From Rapana venosa (Eukaryota > Mollusca > Gastropoda > Neogastropoda > Muricidae), in NCBI GenBank assembly GCA_028751875.1, contig CM054155.1:2572173-2636172 (forward strand): DNA of 64,000 nt, written 5' to 3'. A program made the translations under genes and the position numbers. Each line of letters begins with the position of its first letter. Position 1 is the first letter of the stretch. The notes under the pieces are model-generated. The model saw only the letters and a list, made by a program, of their open reading frames with translations. It did no database searches and had not been told where the DNA came from. This document shows, piece by piece, positions 25,479 through 36,230 of the stretch.

Positions 25479-25770
25479 CAGATTGTAGATTACCCACTAG
25501 TCTGCTGTGTCATGTGGAGTCAGATTGTAGATTACCCACTAGTCTGCTGTGTCATGTGGAGTCAGATTGTAGATTACCCACTAGTCCGCTGTGTCATGTC
25601 GAGTCAGATTGTAGATTACCCACTAGTCTGCTGTGTCATGTCGAGTCAGATTGTAGATTACCCACTAGTCTGCTGTGTCATGTCGAGTCAGATTGTAGAT
25701 TACCCACTAGTCTGCTGTGTCATGTCGAGTCAGATTGTAGATTACCCACTAGTCTGCTGTGTCATGTCGA
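25479..25770. repeat. 42-bp minisatellite, 7 copies
   Basis: The unit contains GATTGTAGATTACCCACTAG and TCTGCTGTGTCATGTCGAGT, then CA. The first two copies have GTGGA where the rest have GTCGA. The unit is unrelated in sequence to the 42-bp array at 2622 but has the same length, divisible by three, so frames stay open. Confidence 0.94.
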
Positions 25771-25914
25771 CACTCAGTTCACTGGCGAGTGCTTTGGCGT
25801 GTGGCGCTCCTTGTCCACTGTCGTTGATGTCGCCTTCAGGACACAGTGGGACCTTTGTGATGATGCTGCTGCTGCATGCATGCAGTCTCTTTTTGTCCCC
25901 TTCCTCCTCGCCTA

Positions 25915-26268
25915 CAGCTCCGAGGGTCACCAGTGGTGAGACGTTGCGTATGCGACCGTTTTTGCCACTGTGAAGGTAGCCACATTCCGACTTCATGGAT
26001 GTATGCTGGGTATGTTCGTGTTTCTGATTCCCACTGAACGCTGACATGAATTACAGGATCTTTAACGTTGCATATTTGATTCTCTGCATGTGTATATGCA
26101 TAAAGGGAATTAAGGCACTGGCAGGTCTGCACTTAAAGTTGGCTTGGGGGATCGTAAAAATCCCCACCCTTCATTCAGCAGACACTGCCGAGGTTCGAAC
26201 CCACGACTTCATGGAGCCATGGGATTGAAGTCAAACGGTCTTAACCACTTGGCTGTAGCGCCCGACAT
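25915..26268 (-). mobile_element. tRNA-derived SINE (family also at 58155)
   Basis: Read on the minus strand it begins CGGGCGCTACAGCCAAGTGG TTAAGACCG (A-box-like) and has a perfect B box GTGGGTTCGAACCTCGGC about 60 bases in, a typical tRNA-like RNA polymerase III promoter. The body shares blocks with 58155-58507 (ACGCTGACATGAATTAC on the plus strand, AAAAATCCCCACCCTT, AAGGCACTGGCAGGTCTGCA). Confidence 0.85.
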
Positions 26269-26278
26269 TATATTTTAC

Positions 26279-27006
26279 AATACTGTGTGTTATGTCCTTG
26301 ACTGATGACAATACTGTGTGTTATGTCCTTGATTGATGACAATACTGTGTGTTATGTCCTTGATTGATGACAATACTGTGTGTTATATCTTGGATTGATG
26401 ACAAGACTGTGTGTTATGTCCTAGATTGATGACAATACTGTGTGTTATATCTTGGATTGATGACAAGACTGTGTGTTGTATCTTGGATTGATGACAATAC
26501 TGTGTGTTGTATCTTGGATTGATGACAATACTGTGTGTTATGTCCTAGATTGATGACAATACTGTGTGTTATATCTTGGATTGATGACAAGACTGTGTGT
26601 TATGTCCTAGATTGATGACAATACTGTGTGTTATATCTTGGATTGATGACAATACTGTGTGTTGTATCTTGGATTGATGACAATACTGTGTGTTGTATCT
26701 TGGATTGATGACAATACTGTGTGTTATGTCCTTGATTGATGACGATACTGTGTGTTGTGTCCTAGATTGTTGACAATACTGTGTGTTGTATCTTGGATTG
26801 ATGACAATACTGTGTGTTATATCTTGGATTGATGACAATCTGCGTGTTATGTCCTAGATTGATGACAATACTGTGTGTTGTATCTTGGATTGATGACAAG
26901 ACTGCCTGTTGTATCTTGGATTGATGACGATACTGTGTGTTGTATCTTGGATTGATGACGATACTGTGTGTTGTATCTTGGATTGATGACGATACTGTGT
27001 GTTATG
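26279..27006. repeat. 32-bp minisatellite, about 22 copies
   Basis: The unit is GATTGATGACAATACTGTGT followed by GTTATGTCCTTG or GTTATATCTTGG. Two sequence variants alternate irregularly (TCCTAGATT versus TCTTGGATT). The array ends about 45 bases before the acceptor of the exon at 27052. Confidence 0.94.
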
Positions 27007-27051
27007 TTTGTTACTGGGGACAATAAATGGTGAGGTGTGCTGTGACTGCAG

Positions 27052-27196
27052 ATGTCCACGCCCCAGCCCATCAAGACGCGCAGTGAGAAGGTGGTGCCCA
27101 GGTCCAGACGGCAGCAGGTCAGCTTGGTCCGCTCCCACAGCATGCCCGACAACCTGGACCGTCTGCACAGGAAAAAGAACTACTTCAGTCTGATAG
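27052..27196 (+). CDS. SPATA13/ARHGEF4-like: Rho-GEF exon (basic, SHSMPDNLDRLHRKK segment)
   Basis: The acceptor is TGTGACTGCAG|ATG and the donor CTGATAG|GTGAGT. In the frame that reads on cleanly, the exon starts at a codon boundary and ends phase 1. It encodes MSTPQPIKTRSEKVVPRS, a basic QQVSLVRSHSMPDNLDRL and HRKKNYFSLIG. RSHSMP is a plausible basophilic-kinase or 14-3-3 site (inference). The ATG exactly at the exon start is probably internal. The preceding recognised exon ends phase 2, so they do not join in frame. Confidence 0.88.
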
Positions 27197-27439
27197 GTGA
27201 GTCTGTGGGTGGGTGTGTCTGTCTGTGTATTAGTGTGTGTGTCTGTGTGTGTATTAGTGTGTGGGGGTATGTGTCTGTGTGGTGTGGTGTAGTGTGGTGT
27301 GTGATGCCACAGCTTGCCAACAAACAAACAGAAAGACAGTTAGGCAAGCAGTGACATGCCCACACACACAGACCTAAACCCAAAATGACTCTGTGTCTGT
27401 GTGTGTGTGTGTGTGCACGTGTGTGTGTGTGTGGTGCAG

Positions 27440-27591
27440 GCGGAGACATGCTGAGCCACTTCAACCGCAACAGTGTGGGGGAGGAGGAGGAGGAGGACTC
27501 CTCTGACGAGTCGGAGCTGTCCATGGACTACCAGAGGGAGAAGTCCCTCAGCACCCGGGCCTCCAGGGTCACCCTGGCCACCCTCGACCAG
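27440..27591 (+). CDS. SPATA13/ARHGEF4-like: Rho-GEF exon (acidic and Ser-rich)
   Basis: The acceptor is GTGGTGCAG|GCG and the donor GACCAG|GTGAGA. The phase 1 start fits the previous exon and the end is phase 0. It encodes GGDMLSHFNRNSVG, an acidic run (EEEEEDSSDESEL) and SMDYQREKSLSTRASRV. It lies directly before the SH3 exon in the transcript, the position of the APC-binding region in vertebrate ASEF proteins. Whether it binds APC cannot be judged. Confidence 0.9.
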
Positions 27592-27629
27592 GTGAGAGAC
27601 ACACAGGGTACCCTGTGTAAGGTAAAAAG

Positions 27630-27910
27630 GTAAAGGAGTCCCATAACCTATAAGGTCGTAGGAGAGCGAGGCGTCAGAGACCTCACTTCTCTAGGGGCCA
27701 GCATATTGAGGGCGGCGCCCATCTCCTCTCCCTCGCTGCTTTACCTTCCCTGACCCTAAAGAGGCAGGTACCCATTTACAGCTGGGTGAACTGTACTGAA
27801 GCCAAGGCGCGCAAACGGTCACCCATCCAACTGGTAACCACGCTCCACGCTGCTTAACTTGGCTGGGGGAAAGCGGGTGCTCCGACCACTGAGCTATCCC
27901 GTACCCCTCA
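27630..27910 (-). mobile_element. Composite SINE with tRNA-like and 5S rRNA-like segments
   Basis: On the minus strand it starts GGGATAGCTCAGTGGTCGG, a tRNA-like A-box region. It continues AGTTAAGCAGCGTGGAGCG and GGTTACCAGTTGGATGGGTG ACCG, which closely follows the internal control region (A box to C box) of eukaryotic 5S rRNA. A unique body with CTGTAAATGGGTACCTGCC follows. It lies antisense in the intron between 27591 and the SH3 exon. It is not a functional 5S gene: the 5S ends are missing. Confidence 0.7.
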
Positions 27911-28221
27911 GTAAATTAGCATGAAGATGAGGTGAGGGAATAGAGATACTTTTGTTACCCCGAATAGGTAGGGTAGAAAATTCACATCCAGAGCCACCCT
28001 AGATTAGGTGAGGAAATTTAGGTATTGTGTGTATCCCGAATTACAGGTAGGCTGAAAAATTCACACCCAAACCACCCTGAATGTGGTGAGGGACCCAGGT
28101 GCTAGGATTGATCATGAGCGATGAATGATACTTCGTACAAAAACTGGCTTTGGAAATACATTGCATTGTTTTCACTCTGTTCACTTTAGCTTACAAACAT
28201 GCTTATTAATAGATGGAAAAC

Positions 28222-28360
28222 ACACACACATACACACACACTCACTGACTAGCACAGACACACACTCACACATACACACTCACCCACTCTCTCACACACA
28301 CACACACACGCACACGCAAACACACGCTCACGCAAACACACACACACACTCACTCACACA

Positions 28361-28409
<49 letters not shown>
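28222..28409. repeat. (CA)n-rich tract
   Basis: CA repeats with CTCA and GCA interruptions, nearly pure at 28367-28409. Confidence 0.93.
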
Positions 28410-28411
<2 letters not shown>

Positions 28412-28483
28412 CTTGAACATGTTTTTTATGTCCTCAGGACTAGTCCCTTTCATTGTTTCTTCACACAAGCACACACATCTGTA

Positions 28484-28692
28484 ATCATCCTACAAGAAGA
28501 CTCAAAACAGAGAGAGATGGAGAAGGCTCATCAGTGTCAAACCTCCCCTGGGAGAAACATGACAAAAAAGGAAGAAAACTCTGGTCCTCTGCATCCGAAT
28601 CTGACATTGCAAATGCCCTTCGTGGGATGCGTAAAGTGTTTTTGACTTGACTTGACTTGACTTGACCTGACCTGACCTGACCTGACCTGACC
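28484..28692 (+). mobile_element. Retroelement 3' end: C-terminal coding remnant plus (TTGAC/CTGAC)n tail
   Basis: An open frame ends WEKHDKKGRKLWSS, then SDIANALRGMRKVFLT and a TGA inside the tail. The tail has five TTGAC and about six CTGAC units (28642-28692). Its last part (GCCCTTCGTGGGATGCGTA, AAAGTGTTTTTGACTTGAC) recurs on the minus strand at 9443-9500, which shows it is an interspersed element rather than a host exon. Only 11 bases (TTGCATTGCAG) separate it from the SH3 exon. Confidence 0.7.
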
Positions 28693-28703
28693 TTGCATTG
28701 CAG

Positions 28704-28883
28704 ATGATCGAGGAGGAGAACCTGACCTACGCAGAAGCCTTGTGGGATCACGTCACCATGGACCCGGATGAGCTGGGCTTCCGTGCCGGAGACCTGCTGC
28801 GTGTGACGGACACCTCCGACAAGCACTGGTGGTACGGCGCCACGCAGCACCGCGACGGCTGGTTCCCTGCCGCCTTTGTCAGG
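28704..28883 (+). CDS. SPATA13/ARHGEF4-like: Rho-GEF SH3 domain exon
   Basis: The acceptor is TTGCATTGCAG|ATG and the donor GTCAGG|GTAGGC. It is 60 codons, phase 0 on both sides. It encodes one whole SH3 domain: AEALWDHVTMDPDELGF (ALYDY-type strand and RT loop), GDLLRVTDTSDKHWWYG (the WW pair of the ligand groove) and DGWFPAAFVR (the FPxxYV-type end). The same order is known in ASEF, SPATA13 and collybistin, where SH3 binds back on the DH-PH unit and keeps exchange activity low. Because the exon is symmetric, skipping it would remove exactly the SH3 domain and keep the frame. Confidence 0.96.
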
Positions 28884-28944
28884 GTAGGCAGCCGTTATGG
28901 TGTTTCCCAGGGATGTTACTTGGTGGTGTGTGTTGTGTGTGTAC

Positions 28945-28993
28945 GAATCAAGTCAAGCCGAATTGTTATTTCCAAATGGTACATTGAATAATG
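28945..28993 (-). mobile_element. Retroelement 3' end with TTGAC-type tail
   Basis: On the minus strand it reads TTATTCAATGTACCATTTGG, AAATAACAATTCGG, CTTGACTTGA. The same end occurs at 52997-53050 (TTCAATGTACCATCTGGAAA, TAAAATTTTGACTTGAC). It begins about 60 bases after the donor of the SH3 exon. Confidence 0.7.
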
Positions 28994-29529
28994 TAGTGTG
29001 GGTGTATGTGTGTGTGTGTGTTCGAGTGTTAATGTTAATTTGTTGGTTAGTATGTTAGTGAAATGGTGGTGTGTTGCTGTTTGAATGTTGTCATGTGCCT
29101 TTGTGGATGTTTACTGCTTCAAAGCGTGTTTGTGTCTGTCAGGTGTTTTCTGGATTCCTTTGATCGTGTGCTTGCTTTCTTTCTTTTGTTCTGTGGTGTG
29201 GTTCTTGTTTGTGCTTTACGTTCATCTTTTCGTTTCTTATTTTTAGTTTTGGCCAGTGTGTCTGTTGAGATCGGATGTTGGTACACAGTCAAACACACGC
29301 ACTCACGCATGCTTGGACGCACAAGGACGTGCGCGCACACACATACACACATACTCTCTCTCCCTCTTAACCTCCCCGTTCCCAACCTCCCACTTCACTC
29401 TAGCCCTCCATCTCCCTCCCCGTCCTCCCCTCCCCCACCCCCTCTCCATGTGATGAGACGTGACAAGTGTTTCCTGCTGTCAATCACCTGATGTCACAAC
29501 ACAACACAGGACTCATACATCAGCAACAG

Positions 29530-29790
29530 ACTCCATCGCCAGGAGAAAGGAGGAAGACAGAAACAAAGAGGTGGAGGGAGAACAAGGGAGAGCAAGCCGG
29601 AAAGAAAGAGAAACAACAGGAAATGACAACAGGAAAAAATGAAGAATCGAAAAAAGAAAGAAAATGAAACAAAAGGAAAGAAAGAATGAAAGAAAAAAAG
29701 GAAGAAAGAAATTGAAAAGGAAAAAGAAACGAAAGAAAATAATTAAAGGAAAGGAAAAACGAAAGAAAGGGATGCTGAAATGAAAGATAG
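29530..29790. repeat. Purine-rich low-complexity stretch
   Basis: About 260 bases are almost entirely A and G on the plus strand (AAAGAAAGAA, GGAAAAAGAAACGAAAG and similar) without a fixed unit. Confidence 0.85.
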
Positions 29791-29915
29791 AAGAAGTGCT
29801 ACAGCACTATGAAGCTGTTCATGCACAAGAGAAGTTTTGAACAGTACCAGATGGTGTTCAGTTTGTCAGTGTGGTCACTGGGAACTAGGATGAAACGTTG
29901 GCGTGTTGCTGTCTA

Positions 29916-29921
<6 letters not shown>

Positions 29922-29997
<76 letters not shown>

Positions 29998-30711
29998 AAA
30001 GGGAAAAACAACTGGGCAACACAAATACGTACCTGTTTGTGTGAACTCGGGTTTGGATTTGTTTGGCTCAATCAAGGAGTCGGAAATTGTAGAGAGTTTA
30101 TTAACGCTTTCAGGCAAAGATTGATTGACTGCCGATGGCAGCAATGGAGTGATCATATACAAAACGGTGAAGGATTTCAAATGTACAGACAATTTATAAT
30201 TTCGCATGATGTCAAACCTTATCTAAAACTTGATATGGATATACATTTGAAAAGAATTATGTCTAAGTTTAGACTTGGTGTATCAGATATAAATGTTCAT
30301 AAATTCAGATACAGAGAACATGATATTGACGACCTCAGGGTGCTATGCCCATTATGTAAGCAAGCACCGGAGGATGAAGTACATTTTGTGTTGTGCTGTC
30401 CAGTTTTTGAGGATGTTAGGCAGAACTACATCCCTGTTAAATATAGTAGACAGCCTAATTTATTTAGACTCTGTTTACTCCTGGCATCAAGTCATCCTGA
30501 GGTTGTGCGCAGCCTCACCATATATTTGTGTAGAGAGATAATGTTATCCTAAGTTATATTTTTGTAGCTGACTTTTTGTTATACAGTAACATGTTGTCTG
30601 TGTGGGGTTTTTTTTGTTTTGGTTTTTTTTAAACCAAAATACTAAGCAGTTCGGCAACCCCCTTCATGTATGGGCCAATGGCCTTTTTGTGAATAAATCG
30701 TTCGAGTTCGA

Positions 30712-30767
<56 letters not shown>
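29922..30767 (+). mobile_element. 5'-truncated LINE, copy 1, flanked by (CT)n
   Basis: Between two (CT)n tracts lies the C-terminal part of a LINE ORF2 (30001-30552): NNWATQIRTCLCELGFGF, a WLNQGVGNCREFINAF segment, then the Zn-knuckle-like CPLCKQAPEDEVHFVLCCP. The 3' UTR contains ACTAAGCAGTTCGGCAACCC and ends TTCGAGTTCGAGTTC directly against CT. No reverse transcriptase part is left, so this copy cannot move on its own. A second copy lies at 44219-44746; copy 1 lacks 12 bases (GCTTTCAGAATA) near the ORF end. Confidence 0.85.
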
Positions 30768-30772
<5 letters not shown>

Positions 30773-32062
30773 CCTCTCCCTCCCTCTTTCCCTCTTTATC
30801 CTTTTCTCCTCTCCTTCTCCATTCTTCTTCCCTTTCCCATCTTTTCTATCACTCTTTCTCTCTCTCTCACAAAGACATACACTCCCACACGTTGTTGTCT
30901 TTGCCGTCATACACGTCAGTCACAATTTACACTTCCATTCAGACCTAGCTGGAAACCATCTGAACTGTGTTAACCCGTCAGTCCATGTCCAGTTGGTTTG
31001 AAAGCCGCCAACACTGCCCCAGAGGCTAGGGTAACCGCTGTGTATTGGGAACACACCCTAAAAAGCCTCCACCCGTCTGCGTAAGCATTGTCAGTGCACC
31101 GCTCTCCTCCCACCCACAACAAAACAAGGTTTCACGCTCTGTGCACACCATCAGCAAAAAACCAGCAAGTCCTGAATGGAGGGAGCGAAACGTTACCACA
31201 GAGAGAAAAAACATCCAGAGACAGACACGCCTTGGGTGTTGCCACAGTTCAGGGAGTAAAGAGAGAGTGGTTGGTAGCCTTGGTGGAAGGTGGTAACAGT
31301 GTGCAGGGCTATTTTCATGGCCTTCTGCCCCTAATGAACCTGGAGACATGGGCTGGAGTAGCCGGGGGCGACAGCGGCCCTCCTCGGCTGCATGTTGTTT
31401 GGCCAAACAGCGGCTATTGTCACCGCCTGACGTAGCCGCCCTGTGGTCACTGGGGGTCACGAGCACTCTCCCGTCTTCCACTTGGGCTTGGCCCCTTCAC
31501 ACGTGCCAGAGATGGTTTTGGACGTTCATGTTTATGCATGAGGGGATCCGGCGTGTGTGATTGGTCCGTGGTCTTGTTACCGTCATTGATTAGGTTTTGG
31601 GGGGTGACCCCAGAGTTCAGTGAGGTGATGGTATTTTCTGGGTGCAGGCAGCGTTTGCAGCAGGAAATGAGCGTGTCTGCAGTTTTGTGCGGAGTTCACA
31701 TTGCATTGACCAGTCAGTGTTCGCTGCTGCTGCGGTGTGTTGTAGAAGGTTGGACAAGCAGTTCAGATGTTTGTTGTGAAGTTGTCAGCAAATCTGGGTA
31801 ATGACTTGACAACTCTCAACTAAAAGGTTAGGTGGCACTTTTATTAAACTTGTCTCGTCAGGTAGCAAGTGGAACATTTCATCGGTAAACTATCAGTTTT
31901 GTGCACATCTGCTATGATTGGATTATTCACAGATATGGGGGAATACAGTGTGTAAGCTATCTACTGACACAGGTTTTAAACAAATCGATGAGATGGGGAA
32001 GTAAAGCAGAAGTGTCAACAATTACCATTGCTGAGTAAAGGCAGAGTGACCTGTGTGCAGTG

Positions 32063-34644
32063 ATGTACGTGAGTGAATGTCTGTTTTCTCCCTGGGAGGG
32101 GAGGAGAGGGGGGCAGAGGAGGTCGTCGGTGTACATCGCACAGTGTAATCTTCATGTCAAAGGCGGCTCTAGGGAGAGGGTAATCCAATTGTTGGGGCAG
32201 GGTGAGGTCAGTAGGGGGCTGGTTATGTTGATGTCGTCACTGAGGCCCCGCAGGGGAGGCAGGAAACGGCCTCACACTGACGTGGAGCGCAGTGACTGTT
32301 TCCCCCCCTCCTGGCCAGCTGCTGAAGTGCCGGGGACTAGTCAAGTCACTGCTGCAACAACTGAGGATCCGCCACAACACTGTGGGGGAAGGGCGCTGGC
32401 CAAGAAACTTCCAGAATGGAGGCTGTCTTCGTGTGCTTTCCAGTCTTCTAACAACGAAAACAGACCAGACATTGACTGTGAAGATCGGTTGAAGATTTGT
32501 GAGAGCTCGCCGTCAAAGAAAATTGCAGAGTGGAAGTCTTCCTCGTGCCTACTTCAGTGTCCTGTCAACCAAAATAGACTGCACGAAGGATACTCTATGA
32601 CATCACACAAAGCAAGGTTAAATCAGACAACATGCAGCATTTCCCAGACTTCAGATCGTGCAGTGCAAGCAGTGAAACCGCCACCCCCACCTGTGGAGAA
32701 AGAGTCTGTCTTGGAGTTCACACACAACGGAGAAGGATGTGTGCAAAGTCCTGGCAGAATCTTTGATTTCGATGCAGAAGTGGGGAAATCCACAATACAG
32801 GTTAAACCTGTGGTGCTCCATACGCTGAAGTCGTTTTCCTCACAGGTTGACTGTGCACATAGAGGACACTGTGAATCCTACGGCAGGAGAAAGGGCCAGA
32901 AGACAAAACCCTCACACCTCAAGAAGAAGCGCAGCAGTGGTGGACACAGTACATGTAAAAGTAGATCAGACAGTACGTGTAGTTTAGGTTCTGGAAATTC
33001 AAAGTCTTCCAGAATATCAGAGTCTCATCAGTCAGCATTCAAAACGTACTCACAGATTCAAACGTCTGAACGTGTCAATGTATTAAGAACTGACTCAACG
33101 CTGACAGCAAACTGGAACAGCAAAGAGGCAGAGGGGCAGAAGGTTTCAGCACTTTGTCATCCTGACCCTGAGGGCCAGTCAGCGAATGAATCTCTTCCGA
33201 CCAGTGGCCTGACAGAGCTTTGTGCAGTAACACACCACTGTTGTTCAAATCCTGCACAGACTACTTCTCACCACAGAGAGCAAACACACTGTGTACAAAC
33301 CAGTCCATGTGAACAGGTCCATTCCATCTGCCAGTGTCACTTCCCCAACTGCGAACAGCTGTGTTCTACTAGGGAGCCTGTCACATCTTCCAGAACGGAT
33401 TGTAGAGAATGTCAGGGAGCTGACACAACACGGTCAGCCCTACCAAAAAGCACCCTCACTCTCAAAGGGAACTGTGCATTGCCCCAAGAGAACACTTCAT
33501 CTTTCCCAGAACGTGTTTTAGTCCACCTAGACAGCACTACAGTTCTCCCAGAGATCACTTCATCCACCCCAGACAGGGCTTCAGTGTTCCTAGACCGCCC
33601 TGCAGTCCTCGGCTCTCTCCTGACCATGCCAGTGCCAGCACAGGAGCAGGGGCTGTGTGCACAGAGCAGGTCCACCTTCACCAAGGACGTGGCAGTCTCC
33701 CCGCACATCAGCCCCGCGCACACAGAGGCAACAGGGATCATTTCAGAGAACACTGCAGCCCTCGTGGTGTTCTGTCCGACCCCCACTCTGGTGCCTGTGT
33801 GTGTCCCCACCAGGACTGTGCTGAAGCCAGGGGAAGGCCTTGGGAAGACGCTGTGTCCGTGGAGAGCGCACATCATGACCCTGGACATGCAGCCAACGAC
33901 ATCGCCGCGTTGAATCTGTCAGTATTAACCAAGCACGACAACTCGGACTTTGCCTTCTATATCAAAGACTGCCCTCACTTTCTAATCGATGCAGATGTGG
34001 AAAATATAGACCCCTTGCCCACAGAAATGACTGCTTTTTTGAAACCGTGCACAGCTAGTAAACGGTCTGCAGCTCACAGTCAGAAATCACAGAATGGTTA
34101 CCTAAGTGTCCGTGGTCCCCCAGGCTTGATAACTAATATAAATCTGTCGGTTACCATCTGCGTGTCTTCAAATCAAAGCTCGCCCCCTCTCCATATTTCG
34201 AAAAACCTGATCCCAGTGATAGCAGACATGGTGGAAAATAAAATCACCCCAAGAGGTGGAGGAGTGAAAAGCTCCCCTCACAAACGCCATCACCTCAAGT
34301 CCAAACATTCCTCTAGGCACCCAGAACTAGAAAACAGCGGCACATTCAGCAGGCTGTGTGTCTTGGCCAACAGAGACACCATCAACACATGCCCACACAG
34401 GAGACAGAGGTCATCCAAACATGACCCTCATTCCCCTTCCTTTCTCCCACAGTTACGCGTCAACCAAGATGACCTTGAGGCAGAGATGACCTTGAGGATC
34501 CAGGAGGAGGAGGAGGAGGAGCCCCCAGTGCAGACGACGACCTCAGTGAGCCCCTGCAACAAGAGCCAGCTGAGGGCCAACGTGGTGAACGAAATCATCA
34601 CGGCAGAGGCTGAGTACGTCAAACACCTCAAGGACGTCATTGAG
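32063..34644 (+). CDS. SPATA13/ARHGEF4-like: Giant alternative exon running into the DH-linker exon (one frame shift)
   Basis: A frame opens at 32039 and is uninterrupted from the ATG at 32063 to 33913 (about 617 codons). Near 33830-33910 the frame changes by one base and stays open, through the acceptor TTTCTCCCACAG at 34441-34452, into the LRVNQD exon. Uninterrupted frames of this length are not expected in intron. The product is Ser/Thr/Pro-rich and probably disordered. It has an internal repeat (PEWRLSSC / AEWKSSSC, about residues 110-165), a basic patch (GRRKGQKTKPSHLKKKR) and Cys/His clusters (CQCHFPNCEQLC). It could be an alternative first exon, or an internal exon spliced at AAAGGCAG|AGT (32044/32045, phase 0, weak polypyrimidine tract). 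No homologue is recognised. Confidence 0.75.
34453..34644 (+). CDS. SPATA13/ARHGEF4-like: Rho-GEF exon: linker and start of the DH domain
   Basis: The acceptor is CTCCCACAG|TTA and the donor ATTGAG|GTGAGC. It is 64 codons, phase 0 on both sides. It encodes LRVNQDDLEAEM, a Glu run, and the first conserved region of the DH domain, NVVNEIITAEAEYVKHL. The Glu in VVNEI corresponds to the CR1 Glu that contacts switch I of the GTPase in Dbl proteins (family knowledge). The LRVNQ start directly after SH3 is a signature of the ASEF/collybistin group. Confidence 0.96.
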
Positions 34645-34838
34645 GTGAGCACTTAGCAGGGGTCTGCTCTGGTGGGTGTCCTGTTGGCTCTGTGCATGAG
34701 ATAACGGTGTAGAGAGAGAGATGGGAAAGGGGGATTGGGGTGTCTTGTTAGCTGTAAAATTATCTTAGAGTTTATTGCTGGTTTTCTGATAAGATTATTT
34801 CACTTGTTTGGCACCAGTCAGTGGTGTGTGCGTGTGTG

Positions 34839-34904
<66 letters not shown>

Positions 34905-35164
34905 CACATTCAAAAAAATGTACAGAAGTGTTTGATTTTCTTATGGGATAAATGAAACTGCATGAAGTATCAAGTCAGATTCTTCATCTTTTTCTTTTCA
35001 TTGTTCACATCTCTTTCATTCTATAGTTTTTTCTTCTTCTTCTTCTTCTTCTTCTTTCTTCTTCTTCTTCTCCTTCTCCCTCTCCTCCTCCTTTATGCCA
35101 TGCATATTTATGAGACTTTAGAGCAAGAGATGTTTTGATGTGAAGGTGTTCAAGTGCACCCTCC

Positions 35165-36230
<1,066 letters not shown>

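Larger units (their letters stand above)
28884..32062 (+). other. Intron segment after the SH3 exon
   Basis: It contains the antisense retroelement end at 28945, a purine-rich stretch (29530-29790), two (CT)n tracts (29922-29996 and 30713-30767) with a LINE fragment between them, and unique sequence at 30950-32060. The last part has no recognised exon, but it would have to hold the promoter if the frame at 32063 is an alternative first exon. Confidence 0.7.

Noticed and set aside
26200..26268. Functional tRNA gene on the minus strand
   Set aside because: A and B boxes are good, but the acceptor stem does not pair and the sequence continues into a repeated SINE body with a second copy at 58.2-58.5 kb.
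27630..27910. 5S rRNA gene
   Set aside because: Only the internal control region is similar; the 5S ends are absent and a tRNA-like head is attached, as in a SINE.
28484..28650. Host exon encoding SSASESDIANALRGMRKVF
   Set aside because: Its 3' part recurs antisense at 9443-9500 and it ends in a TTGAC tail, so it is a retroelement end; splicing 27591 to 28704 is in phase without it.
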